DNA of 64,000 nt from Azoarcus sp031546845 (GCA_031546845.1 JAVBJT010000001.1:22088-86087); one strand, 5' to 3'. Shown: positions 26,427-35,480, counted from the stretch's first letter. The notes: generated by a model not told the origin, from the letters alone. Made by a program: numbers and translations.

Positions 26427-26430
26427 CGTA

Positions 26431-27192
26431 GTGGAAACAAGCATCCAAGCCTTCGGGCTCGCTCATCTGTGGTCCCAGGCCGATCTGCTGATCCGCGCCG
26501 TGGCGCTGCTGCTGCTGGCGATGTCGATCGCCAGTTGGTATCTGATCCTGGCACGCAGCCTTCGCCAGATGCGCGCTCGCTGTCATGGCGAGGCCGTCGA
26601 TGCCTTCTGGGCCGCGTCCGATCTGACCGGAGGGCTGGCCAGCCTTACACGGCAGGCACCCGACTCCCCATTCGAGGCGCTCGCACGCCAGGGCGCGGCC
26701 GCTGCCGGGCATGTGCGCCGCCACACACATCGTGAAACCCTGGGGGGCAAGCTCGATGCGGCGGAATTCATTACCCGCGCGATGCGTAAGTCGATTGCGC
26801 TGTCTACCGCCCGGCTCGAATCCGGGCTGACCATGCTGGCCTCAATCGGCTCCGTTGCGCCCTTCGTCGGCCTGTTCGGCACGGTATGGGGGATCTATCA
26901 CGCGCTGGTGGGCATCAGCGTGGCCGGCTCGGCCACTCTCGACAAGGTGGCCGGCCCCGTTGGCGAAGCGCTGATCATGACCGCTTTTGGCCTGTTCGTC
27001 GCCATTCCAGCGGTGCTGGCCTACAACACCTTCGTGCGCGCCAATCGCGTCGAACTGTCGGAACTGGACGCGTTCGCGCACGACCTTCACGCCTGGCTGT
27101 GCACCGGCGCCCGCATCGACCCGCTGCCGGACGGCGGCGAGGCCGCGCCCAAGGGGGCGGCCGTGCGGCTGGCAAGTAGCGGAGCGGCATAA
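26431..27192 (+). CDS. exbB: ExbB biopolymer transport protein (MotA/TolQ/ExbB proton channel)
   Basis: Forms the proton channel with ExbD that powers TonB. GTG 26431 was chosen because it lies just after tonB and gives a family-like N-terminus (ETSIQAFGLAHLWSQADLLIRAV). 253 residues with three TM segments; the conserved cytoplasmic and channel region reads LTMLASIGSVAPFVGLFGTVWGIYHAL and GEALIMTAFGLFVAIPAVLAYN. TAATG overlap with exbD. Confidence 0.94.
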   Translation: METSIQAFGLAHLWSQADLLIRAVALLLLAMSIASWYLILARSLRQMRARCHGEAVDAFWAASDLTGGLASLTRQAPDSPFEALARQGAAAAGHVRRHTHRETLGGKLDAAEFITRAMRKSIALSTARLESGLTMLASIGSVAPFVGLFGTVWGIYHALVGISVAGSATLDKVAGPVGEALIMTAFGLFVAIPAVLAYNTFVRANRVELSELDAFAHDLHAWLCTGARIDPLPDGGEAAPKGAAVRLASSGAA

Positions 27193-27626
27193 TGGCTTTC
27201 GGCGGTTTCAATCAAGGAAGCGAGCGCACCCCGACCAGCGAAATCAACATGGTGCCGCTGATCGACGTCATGCTCGTGCTGCTGATCGTGTTCATGATCA
27301 CCGCACCGCTGCTGACACACTCGGTCAAGATCGATCTGCCCAAGGCGGCGAGCCAACCCGACGTGGAAAAACCGGCAAAGGTCACGCTCGCGCTAGATGC
27401 CGACGGCAAGCTGTACTGGAACAACGAGCCGCTGGAAAGCACCGCGTTGAGCGAGCGCCTGCGCGGCGCGGCGGCACTGAACCCGCAGCCGGAACTGCAT
27501 CTGCGGGCGGACAGAAACACGCGCTACCAGGAACTTGCCGAGGTGATGTCGAAGGCGCGCGAGGCAGGCATCGAGAAAATGGGCTTCATCACAGTGCCCG
27601 AAACGGAAACCGCCGAAGCGCGTTGA
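27192..27626 (+). CDS. exbD: ExbD biopolymer transport protein
   Basis: Partner of ExbB with one TM helix and a periplasmic domain. 144 residues; the TM carries the proton-binding Asp in INMVPLIDVMLVLLIVFMITAPLL. The periplasmic part ends LHLRADRNTRYQELAEVMSKAREAGIEKMGFITVPE, typical of the family. Its start overlaps the exbB stop by one base. It converges with the Fur-family gene across 37 bases. Confidence 0.95.
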   Translation: MAFGGFNQGSERTPTSEINMVPLIDVMLVLLIVFMITAPLLTHSVKIDLPKAASQPDVEKPAKVTLALDADGKLYWNNEPLESTALSERLRGAAALNPQPELHLRADRNTRYQELAEVMSKAREAGIEKMGFITVPETETAEAR

Positions 27627-27663
27627 GTCGCGGCGGTTTCCGGCCAAAATAGCCTACTAAGGG

Positions 27664-28107
27664 TCACGTCGGCGGTTTGCCGCGGACGCGGATGATGACG
27701 TCGATCTCCTGTAGTTCGGTGCCCGCCGGCAGCGCCGGAGTGCCGACAACCCGCAGTGCAGCGCTGGCGATATCGCTGACCTCACCGGTGTCGACGTTAT
27801 AGAGATGGTGGTGCGGCTCGGTGTTCGAGTCGTAGACCACCCGGTCTGGATCAACGATCAGTTCTTTGACCAAGTTCTTCTCGCGAAACAGGTTGAGTGT
27901 GTTGTACACGGTGGCGCGGGAGATTTCGGGAGCGCGCTCGCGGACCGCGGCCAGTGCCTGATCCGCCGACATATGCATCGGCCGCAGCAGCAACACACAG
28001 GCGATTTCCACCCGCTGCAGGGTGATCGGCACGCCGGCACGGCGTAAACGTTCCGTCGCGGCACTTCTGGGGTCCGCTTTTTCCGCGTCTCTGGGGGCTG
28101 TGTTCAA
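27664..28107 (-). CDS. Fur-family transcriptional regulator without CXXC motifs (PerR/Irr-like)
   Basis: A 147-residue DNA-binding protein with the Fur winged-helix domain (RAGVPITLQRVEIACVLL, HMSADQALAAV, ISRATVYNTLNLFREKNLVKEL) and the regulatory metal site DSNTEPHHHLYNVDTGEVSDI. It lacks the two structural-zinc CXXC motifs of Fur and PerR. The HHH segment resembles the haem/metal site region of Irr-type proteins. It sits 126 bases downstream of the cytochrome c peroxidase gene on the same strand; a palindrome upstream of that gene resembles Irr/PerR sites. Peroxide- or haem-responsive control of the peroxidase is inferred, not shown. Confidence 0.85.
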   Translation of the reverse strand: MNTAPRDAEKADPRSAATERLRRAGVPITLQRVEIACVLLLRPMHMSADQALAAVRERAPEISRATVYNTLNLFREKNLVKELIVDPDRVVYDSNTEPHHHLYNVDTGEVSDIASAALRVVGTPALPAGTELQEIDVIIRVRGKPPT

Positions 28108-28233
28108 TGCTTGGGCTCCATTTCCCGTTTGTCATCGCTCGAAAAGCGCGCTCTTCGCGGCTGCCTCCGTCAAGCGCCCACGCCGGGGCCGGTCGAACCG
28201 GCCAGCGCAGCGTGTAGGGAGCATTTTATAGGG

Positions 28234-29238
28234 TTATTTGAAGGGCTGCGGCTTGGGCGTGTCGTTACCCGACGGCGGCAGCAGCGGCATCGCGAAGATC
28301 GGCCGGTCGCCAGTCAGCGTTTTGAGGAAGGCAACGATCTGGCCGACCTCCTCCTTGGAGTATTTCCGTCCCAGTTGCAGACGGCCCATGATATCCACCG
28401 CTTCCTCCAGCGTTTGCGCCTCGCCGTCGTGGAAGTACGGATAGGTCAGCTCGACGTTGCGCAGAGTGGGCACCTTGAAGTTGAGGCGGTCTTCGTCCTT
28501 GCCGGTAACGCCGGCGCGGCCGATGGCGCCAGAGGCCGATTTGTACGGTTCAACCACGCCCATCTTCTGAAACGACGTGCCACCGACCGCCGGGCCGTTG
28601 TGGCAGGCCACGCAGCCGCTTTCCTTGAACAGCTTATAACCGGCCAACTCGCGCGCATTGAGCGCCTTGTCGTCGCCTTGCAACCATTTATCGAAGGCGG
28701 AGTTGGGTGTGACCAGGGTTTTCTCGAACGCGGCGATCGCGGCCGTCACCTTTTCGATATCGATACGGCTGGAGCCATATACCGACTTGAATTCCGCCAC
28801 GTAGCCAGGGATCGACTGCAGCACGTCAACCGCGAGATCGTGCGTGAATGCCATTTCGCCGGGGTTGGCGATCGGGCCGCCCGCTTGTTCCTTCAGGTCT
28901 TTCGCGCGGCCGTCCCAGAATTGGGCAAGGGCGAGACTGGAGTTGAACACCGTGGGAGAGTTGATCGGGCCTTTCTGCCAGTTGTGACCGATCGACGTTT
29001 GCAGGTTGTCTGTTCCGCCCATCGACAGGTTGTGACAGGAATTGCAGGAGATGAAACCCGAACGGGACAGGCGCGGATCGAAAAAGAGCCTTTTGCCGAG
29101 CTCGACTTCGGCGGGATTCATGACCTTCGCCGGTTCGATCGGCTGGATCGGCTCTTCGCGTACCGCAGCCCATGCAACGCTGCTGGCGGCGGCAACGGCG
29201 GCGAAAGTAGCGATCGCGCCTAGGATTTTCCCTTTCAT
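28234..29238 (-). CDS. ccpA: Di-haem cytochrome c peroxidase
   Basis: Periplasmic enzyme that reduces hydrogen peroxide with electrons from cytochrome c. ATG 29238 follows AAGGAG and opens on a signal peptide (cleavage near AWAA); the longer frame to 29298 has no such features. 334 residues with two haem-binding motifs, CNSCH (65-69) and CVACH (209-213), and the family segments LGKRLFFDPRLSRSG, FWDGRAKDLKEQAGGPIANPGEM and TPTLRN-like VPTLRNVELTYPYFHDG. The symbol reflects family naming only. Confidence 0.95.
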   Translation of the reverse strand: MKGKILGAIATFAAVAAASSVAWAAVREEPIQPIEPAKVMNPAEVELGKRLFFDPRLSRSGFISCNSCHNLSMGGTDNLQTSIGHNWQKGPINSPTVFNSSLALAQFWDGRAKDLKEQAGGPIANPGEMAFTHDLAVDVLQSIPGYVAEFKSVYGSSRIDIEKVTAAIAAFEKTLVTPNSAFDKWLQGDDKALNARELAGYKLFKESGCVACHNGPAVGGTSFQKMGVVEPYKSASGAIGRAGVTGKDEDRLNFKVPTLRNVELTYPYFHDGEAQTLEEAVDIMGRLQLGRKYSKEEVGQIVAFLKTLTGDRPIFAMPLLPPSGNDTPKPQPFK

Positions 29239-29323
29239 GTTTGACTCCTTGCTTGAAAAAACAGTTGTTGCAGCGATAAGGCATCCGGCTTGCCGCACGG
29301 GCTTTCAATGTGCAGAGTATTAA

Positions 29324-29340
29324 TTTAGACAAATTCTAAG
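29324..29340 (-). promoter_or_regulatory. Irr/PerR-like operator candidate upstream of the peroxidase gene
   Basis: TTTAGACAAATTCTAAG contains TTAGA/TCTAA half-sites with five bases between them, close to the iron-control/Irr-type consensus TTTAGAA-N3-TTCTAA. It lies about 86-102 bases upstream of the peroxidase start. A second palindrome follows directly at 29341-29357. Confidence 0.5.
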
Positions 29341-29357
29341 CTTTGAAATATTCAAAG
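29341..29357 (-). promoter_or_regulatory. 7-3-7 palindrome next to the Irr/PerR-like site
   Basis: CTTTGAAATATTCAAAG is a perfect inverted repeat (CTTTGAA / TTCAAAG, three-base spacer) directly beside the first palindrome in an AT-rich promoter region. It could be a second operator for another regulator or part of a compound site. Confidence 0.45.
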
Positions 29358-29647
29358 TCCACTTTTATAAAATGGTTATTTGTCGCGCTGTGGAGCCGAA
29401 CGGATGAAATTGCCTCTGTGCCTGCCCGCCGCCGGGCACGCGCCGCGATGTTCTGTTACCGTTTTCGACTGGCGCGCCTGCGGGATTGCTGAAGACGGTA
29501 CACAATGGCGGCGCTCGCTTAAGCTACGGTTGTCGAACCACGGCTGTTTGCGCCGCGACCTTACGGCCGCTTCCCTGATGCCTCGTTCTTGTTTTTTGCC
29601 AACCCGCCCCCGACTCCCATCCTGCATCGTTTTTCCATGAACACCCC

Positions 29648-30937
29648 ATGAATACCGTTTCCGGCTCTGTCCGGCCCCGCCGCCGTTGGTTGCGTTCCGT
29701 TTCCGCCGTGCTTGTCCTTGTTTTGCTGGCCGGTGGCGGCTGGTTCGCCTGGGCGAAATGGCTCGGCAACGGCAACCCCGCCGATCAATATGTTTTTGCC
29801 GCCGTGCAGCGCGGCGATATCGAGGATGTGGTGACCGCCACCGGCACACTGCAACCGAGGGATTACGTGGATGTGGGCGCCCAGGTATCGGGCCAGTTAA
29901 AGAAGATCCATGTCGAGGTCGGCTCCGAGGTCAAGGCCGGCGACCTGCTCGCCGAAATCGACCCTATCGTGCTGCAAAGCAAGGTCGATGCGACCCGGGC
30001 GCTGCTGCGCAACCAGCGCGCGCAGTTGATGGAACGCGAATCGAACCTGCTGCTGGCCGAATCGCTGCATCGCCGCCAGGTCAATCTGATGGCCGAGGAT
30101 GCGACCACCGCCGAAACCTTGCAGAATGCGGAAGCGGTATTGCGCGCGGCCAAGGCGCAGATCGAGGCGCTCAAGGCGCAGATTGACCAGAGCGAATCGA
30201 ATTTGCGCGCCGACGAGGCCAATCTCGACTACGCGCGCATCTATGCGCCGTTCGCCGGCACCGTGGTGTCGATTACCGCGCGCACGGGGCAGACCTTGAA
30301 CACCAACCAGTCCGCGCCGATCATCCTGCGCATTGCCGATCTTTCGACGATGACGGTGCAGACGCAGGTGTCGGAGGCCGACGTGACCCGGCTCAAGGTC
30401 GGCATGGAGGCGTACTTCACGACGCTGGGCAACCCGAACCAGCGCTGGTACGGCCGCCTGTCGCAGATCGAGCCGACGCCGACGGTGACGAACAATGTGG
30501 TGCTGTTCAATGCGCTGTTCGACGTGCCCAACCCAGACCGGACGCTGATGACGCAGATGACGGCGCAGGCGTTCTTCATCGCCGCCGCCGCGCATGATGT
30601 GCTCACAGTGCCAGCGTCGGCCCTGGCGCAGGACGGCCCGCGCCGCCCGAGCGCGGGCGCTTCGACGCCGGGCGCCGCGAAGCCGCCACGAGCCGCTGCC
30701 GACAAGCCCGCCGCCGCACCGGCCGCGCGCACGGCGACGGTCAAGGTGCTGGACGCGGAAGGCCGCATCGCGGAGCGGCGCGTAACCGTCGGCATCGGCA
30801 ACCGCGTCCAGGCGCAGATCGTCGACGGTCTGGAAGAAGGCACACAGGTCGTCACCGGGCAGCGCCAACCAGCCGGCCAGCGGCGCGCCGCCACCGGCAT
30901 GCCCGGCGGGGTTCCGCCCGGAGTCCCACGCCGATGA
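29648..30937 (+). CDS. MacA-like periplasmic adaptor (membrane fusion protein)
   Basis: Links the ABC transporter MacB to an outer-membrane channel. 429 residues: an N-terminal TM anchor (about 15-37), then a biotinyl-lipoyl domain (VVTATGTLQPRDYVDVGAQVSGQLKKIHVEVGSEVKAGDLL), a long alpha-helical hairpin (about 100-190), the returning lipoyl half (IYAPFAGTVVSI) and a beta-barrel domain. An Ala/Pro-rich insert lies near 335-370, and the tail is Gly/Pro-rich. The stop overlaps macB (ATGA). Confidence 0.93.
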   Translation: MNTVSGSVRPRRRWLRSVSAVLVLVLLAGGGWFAWAKWLGNGNPADQYVFAAVQRGDIEDVVTATGTLQPRDYVDVGAQVSGQLKKIHVEVGSEVKAGDLLAEIDPIVLQSKVDATRALLRNQRAQLMERESNLLLAESLHRRQVNLMAEDATTAETLQNAEAVLRAAKAQIEALKAQIDQSESNLRADEANLDYARIYAPFAGTVVSITARTGQTLNTNQSAPIILRIADLSTMTVQTQVSEADVTRLKVGMEAYFTTLGNPNQRWYGRLSQIEPTPTVTNNVVLFNALFDVPNPDRTLMTQMTAQAFFIAAAAHDVLTVPASALAQDGPRRPSAGASTPGAAKPPRAAADKPAAAPAARTATVKVLDAEGRIAERRVTVGIGNRVQAQIVDGLEEGTQVVTGQRQPAGQRRAATGMPGGVPPGVPRR

Positions 30938-32904
30938 AGGCCGAACCGGAACTCGCCCGGCTTGCGACGCGGGCAGCCGGTACGCCGCTGATCGAGTTGC
31001 GCGGCATCAGCCGGCGCTTCGTCAATGGCGATCTTGAAGTCGAGGTGCTGCACGGTATCGACCTAGTCATCCACCCAGGCGAGTTCGTCGCCATCATGGG
31101 TGCGTCCGGTTCGGGCAAATCGACGCTGATGAACATCCTCGGCTGTCTCGACCGGCCCAGCAGTGGCAGCTACCACCTGCACGGGCGCGATGTGTCCGCG
31201 CTCGACCGCGACGAGCTGGCCCGCCTGCGGCGCGAGGATTTCGGCTTCGTCTTCCAGAGCTACAACCTGATCGGCTCCGCCACCGCGACCGAGAATGTCG
31301 AAGTACCGGCGGTATACTGCGGCATGCCGGCGCACGAACGGCACGCGCGCGCCCATGCGCTGCTGGGCGAACTGGGCCTGGGCGAACGCCTCGGCCACCG
31401 GCCCAATCAGCTTTCCGGCGGGCAGCAGCAGCGCGTGTCGATCGCGCGCGCGTTGATGAACGGCGGACGCATTCTGCTCGCCGACGAACCCACCGGCGCA
31501 CTCGACAGCCAAAGCGGCGCGGACGTGATGCGCCTGCTCAGCCGGCTTTCCGCGCAAGGGCATACGGTGATTCTCATCACCCACGCGCGCGAGGTCGCCG
31601 AACACGCCCACCGCATCATCGAAATCCGCGACGGCCGCATCCTCGCCGATCCCGGCCCAGCTTTACCCGAAGGGCCAGAGCCGGATTTCTCGCCACACGT
31701 CGACCGCAGTTCGCGCCTGACCGACATCGTCGAGGCCACCCGAACCGCGCTACGCGCCCTACGCGCCAATGTTTTCCGCGCCATCCTGACGCTGCTGGGC
31801 ATCGTTATCGGCGTGGCCTCGGTGATCGCCATGCTCGCCATTGGCGACGGCGCCACGCAGGAAGTGGTCGACCGCATCAGCATGATGGGCAGCAACCTGC
31901 TCACCGTCCGCCCCGGCGCGCCCAACCTGCGCGGGCGCGAGACCACCGTGACGCTGGTGCCGGACGACGTGGCCGCGATCCGCGAATTACCCAACGTCGC
32001 CACCGCGATTCCCGAGCAGAGCAGCAACGTAACAGTGCGTTATGCCGGCGCGGACCAGCGCACCCAGATCAACGCCACCTCGGCCGATTACCCCTTCGCG
32101 CGCGCCTGGCCAATCGCCAGCGGCACCTTCTTCACCGCCGAGGACGAAACCCGCTACGCCACCGTTGCCGTGCTGGGGCAAACGGTGGCCGACGCGCTGC
32201 TTCCCGGCGCCGACCCGCTAGGCAAGTTCGTGCTCATCAACAACATCCCCTTCCGCGTCATCGGCGTTATGGCCCCCAAGGGCGCCAACGCCTGGGGGCA
32301 GGACCAGGACGACGTGGTGTTCGTGCCCTACACCACCGGCAGTCTGCGCCTGACCGGCCAGCGCTACCTACGCAACGTGACCGTGGCGGTGGAGAACGTC
32401 GAAGCCATCGACGACACCCAGGCCGACGTGCAAGCCTTGCTGCTCGGCCGCCACGGCGTCGAGGATTTCCAGATCCGCAACATGGCCTCGATCATCGACA
32501 GCGTGTCCGAAACGCAGAACACCATGACCATCCTGCTCGGCTCGATCGCGGCCATTTCGCTACTGGTCGGCGGCATCGGCGTCATGAACATCATGCTCGT
32601 GTCAGTCACCGAGCGCACGCGCGAGATCGGCATCCGCATGGCCACCGGCGCGCGCATGCGCAACATCCTGCAGCAGTTCCTGATCGAGGCGCTGGTCGTG
32701 TCCGCGCTCGGCGGTGCCATCGGCGTCGTCTTCGGGCTCGGCACCGCGGCCCTCATCGAAGCCTTCGGCACGCCGGTACGCTACGCGCTCGCACCGGTGC
32801 TGCTCGCGTTCGGCTGCGCCTTCGCCACCGGCCTATTGTTCGGCTACCTACCGGCGCGCAAGGCCGCGCGGCTGGACCCCGTGGTCGCCCTGGCTTCCGA
32901 ATGA
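30934..32904 (+). CDS. macB: MacB-type ABC exporter (fused ATPase and permease)
   Basis: Mechanotransmission ABC protein that drives export of macrolides, siderophores, lipopeptides or toxins through the MacA-channel assembly. 656 residues. The N-terminal ATPase has Walker A GASGSGKSTLMN, signature LSGGQQQRVSIARAL and Walker B ILLADEPTGALDS. Then come one TM, a large periplasmic MacB_PCD domain (about 300-520, VIAMLAIGDGATQEVVDRISMMGSNLLTVRPG) and three C-terminal TMs with the FtsX motif (GGIGVMNIMLVSVTERTREIGIRMA). Overlaps both neighbours by four bases. Confidence 0.95.
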   Translation: MKAEPELARLATRAAGTPLIELRGISRRFVNGDLEVEVLHGIDLVIHPGEFVAIMGASGSGKSTLMNILGCLDRPSSGSYHLHGRDVSALDRDELARLRREDFGFVFQSYNLIGSATATENVEVPAVYCGMPAHERHARAHALLGELGLGERLGHRPNQLSGGQQQRVSIARALMNGGRILLADEPTGALDSQSGADVMRLLSRLSAQGHTVILITHAREVAEHAHRIIEIRDGRILADPGPALPEGPEPDFSPHVDRSSRLTDIVEATRTALRALRANVFRAILTLLGIVIGVASVIAMLAIGDGATQEVVDRISMMGSNLLTVRPGAPNLRGRETTVTLVPDDVAAIRELPNVATAIPEQSSNVTVRYAGADQRTQINATSADYPFARAWPIASGTFFTAEDETRYATVAVLGQTVADALLPGADPLGKFVLINNIPFRVIGVMAPKGANAWGQDQDDVVFVPYTTGSLRLTGQRYLRNVTVAVENVEAIDDTQADVQALLLGRHGVEDFQIRNMASIIDSVSETQNTMTILLGSIAAISLLVGGIGVMNIMLVSVTERTREIGIRMATGARMRNILQQFLIEALVVSALGGAIGVVFGLGTAALIEAFGTPVRYALAPVLLAFGCAFATGLLFGYLPARKAARLDPVVALASE

Positions 32905-34370
32905 AGACGATGAAGACAATGACGGCTTTCGTTTCGTGTATTCCCATTTTGCGGCGTTCCTTGCTGTGCACCGTGGCGGCCGCGGTGACGTTCATTACGG
33001 GTTGCGCCCTGCCGGTCGGCCACCCCGGCACGGGCTTCCAGGCGCCGGCCGACTGGGGCGAGGCAGCCGCCCGCCCACCCGCCGATGTGGCGTTGGAGGC
33101 GGACTGGTGGCGGCGCTTCGATTCCGCCGAACTGGAAGCCCTGATCGCCGACGCACTCGCCGGCAGCCCCGATCTGGCCGAAGCCACCGAACGCGTGGTA
33201 CAGGCCGAAATCGCCGCGCGCAGCGCGGGCGCCGCGTTGTTTCCGACGATCAACCTCGACGCTGCCACCACCACGGGCCGCGCGCGCGGCAACGCCTCGG
33301 GCACGGTGGATGCGTCCGCCGCAAGCCTCGTCATCGGCTACGAGATCGACGTCTGGGGCAGCAACATCGCCAATTGGAAAGCCGCGCGCATCCGCCACGA
33401 CGCCACCCGCTACGACTACGAAGCCACACGCCTGTCGCTCGTCGCCGGCGTGGCGAACGCCTACGTCCAGGTGCTAACGCTGCGCGCGCGGCTCGCCATC
33501 GCCCGCGACAACCTGGCCATCGCCGAACGCCTGTTCGCCATCGTCGAAGCGCGTTACCGGCACGGCGCCGCCTCGGCGCTGGACGTGAGCCGCCAGCGCG
33601 CGCAGGTGCTGGCGCAGCGCGACACCATCGCCCCCATGCAAGCGCAGGAGCGGCAAAGCCTGCGCGCGCTGGCGATCCTCACCGGGCGTCTGCCGCAAGG
33701 CTTCGACGTAGCCGGGCGCAACCTCGACCCGCTGGCGATTCCCACCATCGCCGCGCCGCTGCCATCCGAACTGCTCGCGCGTCGCCCCGATCTGGCCGCC
33801 GCCGAAGCCCGGCTGGCCGCCGCCGACGCAGATATCGTCGTCGCCCGCGCCGCACTGTTCCCGCTCAAGCTCTCGCTCGGCGCATCGGCCGGCGTATCCA
33901 GCGGCAAGTTCGGCCTCGTCGGCCTGTCCGACCCGTTCCGGGCCGCCGATCTCACGGTATCGCTGATGCAGGCCATCTTCGATGGCGGACGCCTGCGCGG
34001 CCAGGTCGAAACCAGCGAATCGCAACGCCGTCAGACCCTGGAAACCTACCGCCGCGCCGCACTCGCCGCGCTCAAGGAAACCGAGGATGCGCTCTCCGAC
34101 GTTGCCCTGAGCCAGACTCAGGAAGCCTCGCAACGAGCGATTCGCGCCGAAAACGAACGTGCGCTACGCTTGTCCGAACTGCGTTACCGCGAAGGCAGCG
34201 ACACGCTGAGCACCTTGCTCGACGCCCAGCGCAACCTGTTCGCCGCGCAGGATTCGCTCATCCTGCAACGCCAGGCGCGGCTCAATGCGGCGCTTGGTCT
34301 ATACAAAGTCTTGGGCGGCGGCTGGCAACTCGACCCGGCACAGGCGGCGGAACCCTTGCCGGCCTCTTGA
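32901..34370 (+). CDS. Outer-membrane efflux lipoprotein, NodT/TolC-like
   Basis: Outer-membrane channel of the tripartite exporter. 489 residues. A lipoprotein signal with lipobox VTFITGC sits near residue 35. Two OEP repeats follow, with the signatures WWRRFDSAELEALIADALAGSPDLAEA, YEIDVWG, LRARLAIARDNLAIAERLF and SELLARRPDLAAAEARLAAADADIVVARAALFP. Its start overlaps the macB stop, so MacA, MacB and channel are co-translated from one operon. Confidence 0.94.
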   Translation: MKTMKTMTAFVSCIPILRRSLLCTVAAAVTFITGCALPVGHPGTGFQAPADWGEAAARPPADVALEADWWRRFDSAELEALIADALAGSPDLAEATERVVQAEIAARSAGAALFPTINLDAATTTGRARGNASGTVDASAASLVIGYEIDVWGSNIANWKAARIRHDATRYDYEATRLSLVAGVANAYVQVLTLRARLAIARDNLAIAERLFAIVEARYRHGAASALDVSRQRAQVLAQRDTIAPMQAQERQSLRALAILTGRLPQGFDVAGRNLDPLAIPTIAAPLPSELLARRPDLAAAEARLAAADADIVVARAALFPLKLSLGASAGVSSGKFGLVGLSDPFRAADLTVSLMQAIFDGGRLRGQVETSESQRRQTLETYRRAALAALKETEDALSDVALSQTQEASQRAIRAENERALRLSELRYREGSDTLSTLLDAQRNLFAAQDSLILQRQARLNAALGLYKVLGGGWQLDPAQAAEPLPAS

Positions 34371-34401
34371 TGGAATCCACATGAACATGAAGGAGAAACG
34401 G

Positions 34402-35337
34402 ATGAGAACCCTGATTCTGGGCGCGGGCGGCATCGGCGGCTATTTCGGCGCGCGCATCGCCGCGGCCGGCGGCGACGTGACCTTTCTCGTGCGCCCGGCG
34501 CGGGCGCGGCTGTTGGCCGAAAACGGACTGGTGGTGCGCAGCCCGACGGGCGATCTGACCCTGGCGGCGAAAACGGCGACGGACGGCGCGGCAGCAGCGG
34601 CGGAAGGCGCCTTCGACCTCATCATGCTCGCCTGCAAGGCTTACGACCTGGATAGCGCGATGGACGCCATCGCGCCGGCGGTAGGGCCCGACACGCTGAT
34701 CCTGCCGCTACTGAACGGCCTGCGCCACCTCGACTCGCTGGACGCACGCTTCGGCCGCGACCGGGTGCTCGGCGGCCTGGCACATATCGGCGTCACGCTG
34801 ACCGAAGCAGGCGAAATCCTCCACCTGAACTCCCTGCAGCGCCTTACGCTGGGCGCGCGCACCCCCGGGCAGGCGGCACGCGCCGAAGCCATCCACGCGG
34901 CGTTTGCCGGGGGCGGTTTCAAGCTTTTGTTGAGCGGCGAAATCGAGCAAGAGATGTGGGAGAAGTTCGTCTTCATCTGCAGCTACGCGGGGATTACCTG
35001 CCTGATGCGCGCCGATATCGGCGCCATCGCGGCAACCAACGACGGCAGCCACATTGCGCTTGAACTACTGGCCGAGTGCGTGGCGACAGCAACGGCGCAC
35101 GGGTACGCGCCAAGGGGCAATTTCTCACGCGACTCGGGCGCGACGCTGACCGACAAGACATCGCAAGGCACCGCGTCGATGCTCAGGGACATGGAGCGCT
35201 CAGCGGCAACCGAGCACGAACCCCTGCTGGGCGACATGCTCCGCCGCGCCCGCCTGGCCGGCATCGCCACACCCGTGCTCAGGGTCGCCAACGCGCATAT
35301 GCAAGCCTACGAACAGATGCGGCAAAAGCCGCGCTGA
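34402..35337 (+). CDS. panE: 2-dehydropantoate 2-reductase (ApbA/PanE family)
   Basis: NADPH-dependent reduction of ketopantoate to pantoate for coenzyme A synthesis, or a related 2-oxoacid reductase. ATG 34402 was chosen because AGGAG lies six bases upstream and the protein then starts at the Rossmann motif MRTLILGAGGIGGYFGARIAAAGG. 311 residues with ACKAYDLDSAMDAI, LPLLNGLRHLDSLDARFG and the catalytic-Lys helix EQEMWEKFVFICSYAGITCLMR. It follows the channel gene by 31 bases. Paralogues are common, so the exact substrate is not certain. Confidence 0.9.
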   Translation: MRTLILGAGGIGGYFGARIAAAGGDVTFLVRPARARLLAENGLVVRSPTGDLTLAAKTATDGAAAAAEGAFDLIMLACKAYDLDSAMDAIAPAVGPDTLILPLLNGLRHLDSLDARFGRDRVLGGLAHIGVTLTEAGEILHLNSLQRLTLGARTPGQAARAEAIHAAFAGGGFKLLLSGEIEQEMWEKFVFICSYAGITCLMRADIGAIAATNDGSHIALELLAECVATATAHGYAPRGNFSRDSGATLTDKTSQGTASMLRDMERSAATEHEPLLGDMLRRARLAGIATPVLRVANAHMQAYEQMRQKPR

Positions 35338-35480
35338 CGGCGCCGCGCGGCGGGGGCGGTGCTTGAGGCGCACCGCCGGTCCGCCCTCGATGCGTCAAAT
35401 CCCGAATGACGGCAGAGCAGTGCTGATGTGTCCAGGGAACGGACGGCGAACGCCCGTTCCCGTACCGAGACGCGCTGGAT

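Larger units (their letters stand above)
29239..29647. other. Intergenic region between the peroxidase and macA genes
   Basis: 409 bases between divergent genes. The left third is AT-rich and holds the two palindromes. On the plus strand an open frame from ATG 29404 to 29640 (78 codons) is Cys/Arg-rich with no family resemblance and is not called. No terminator or tRNA was seen. Confidence 0.45.

Noticed and set aside
29404..29640. Plus-strand frame of 78 codons upstream of macA
   Set aside because: Cys/Arg-rich translation, no ribosome site or domain; more likely leader or spacer DNA.
32714..34384. Plus-strand frame of 556 codons overlapping macB and the channel gene
   Set aside because: Very Arg/Pro-rich shadow of the real genes, which have clear domains in another frame.
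35350..35470. Two short GC-rich hairpins between panE and the PEP-CTERM gene
   Set aside because: 8-bp stems in very GC-rich DNA without T-runs; they could be terminator-like but are weak as evidence.
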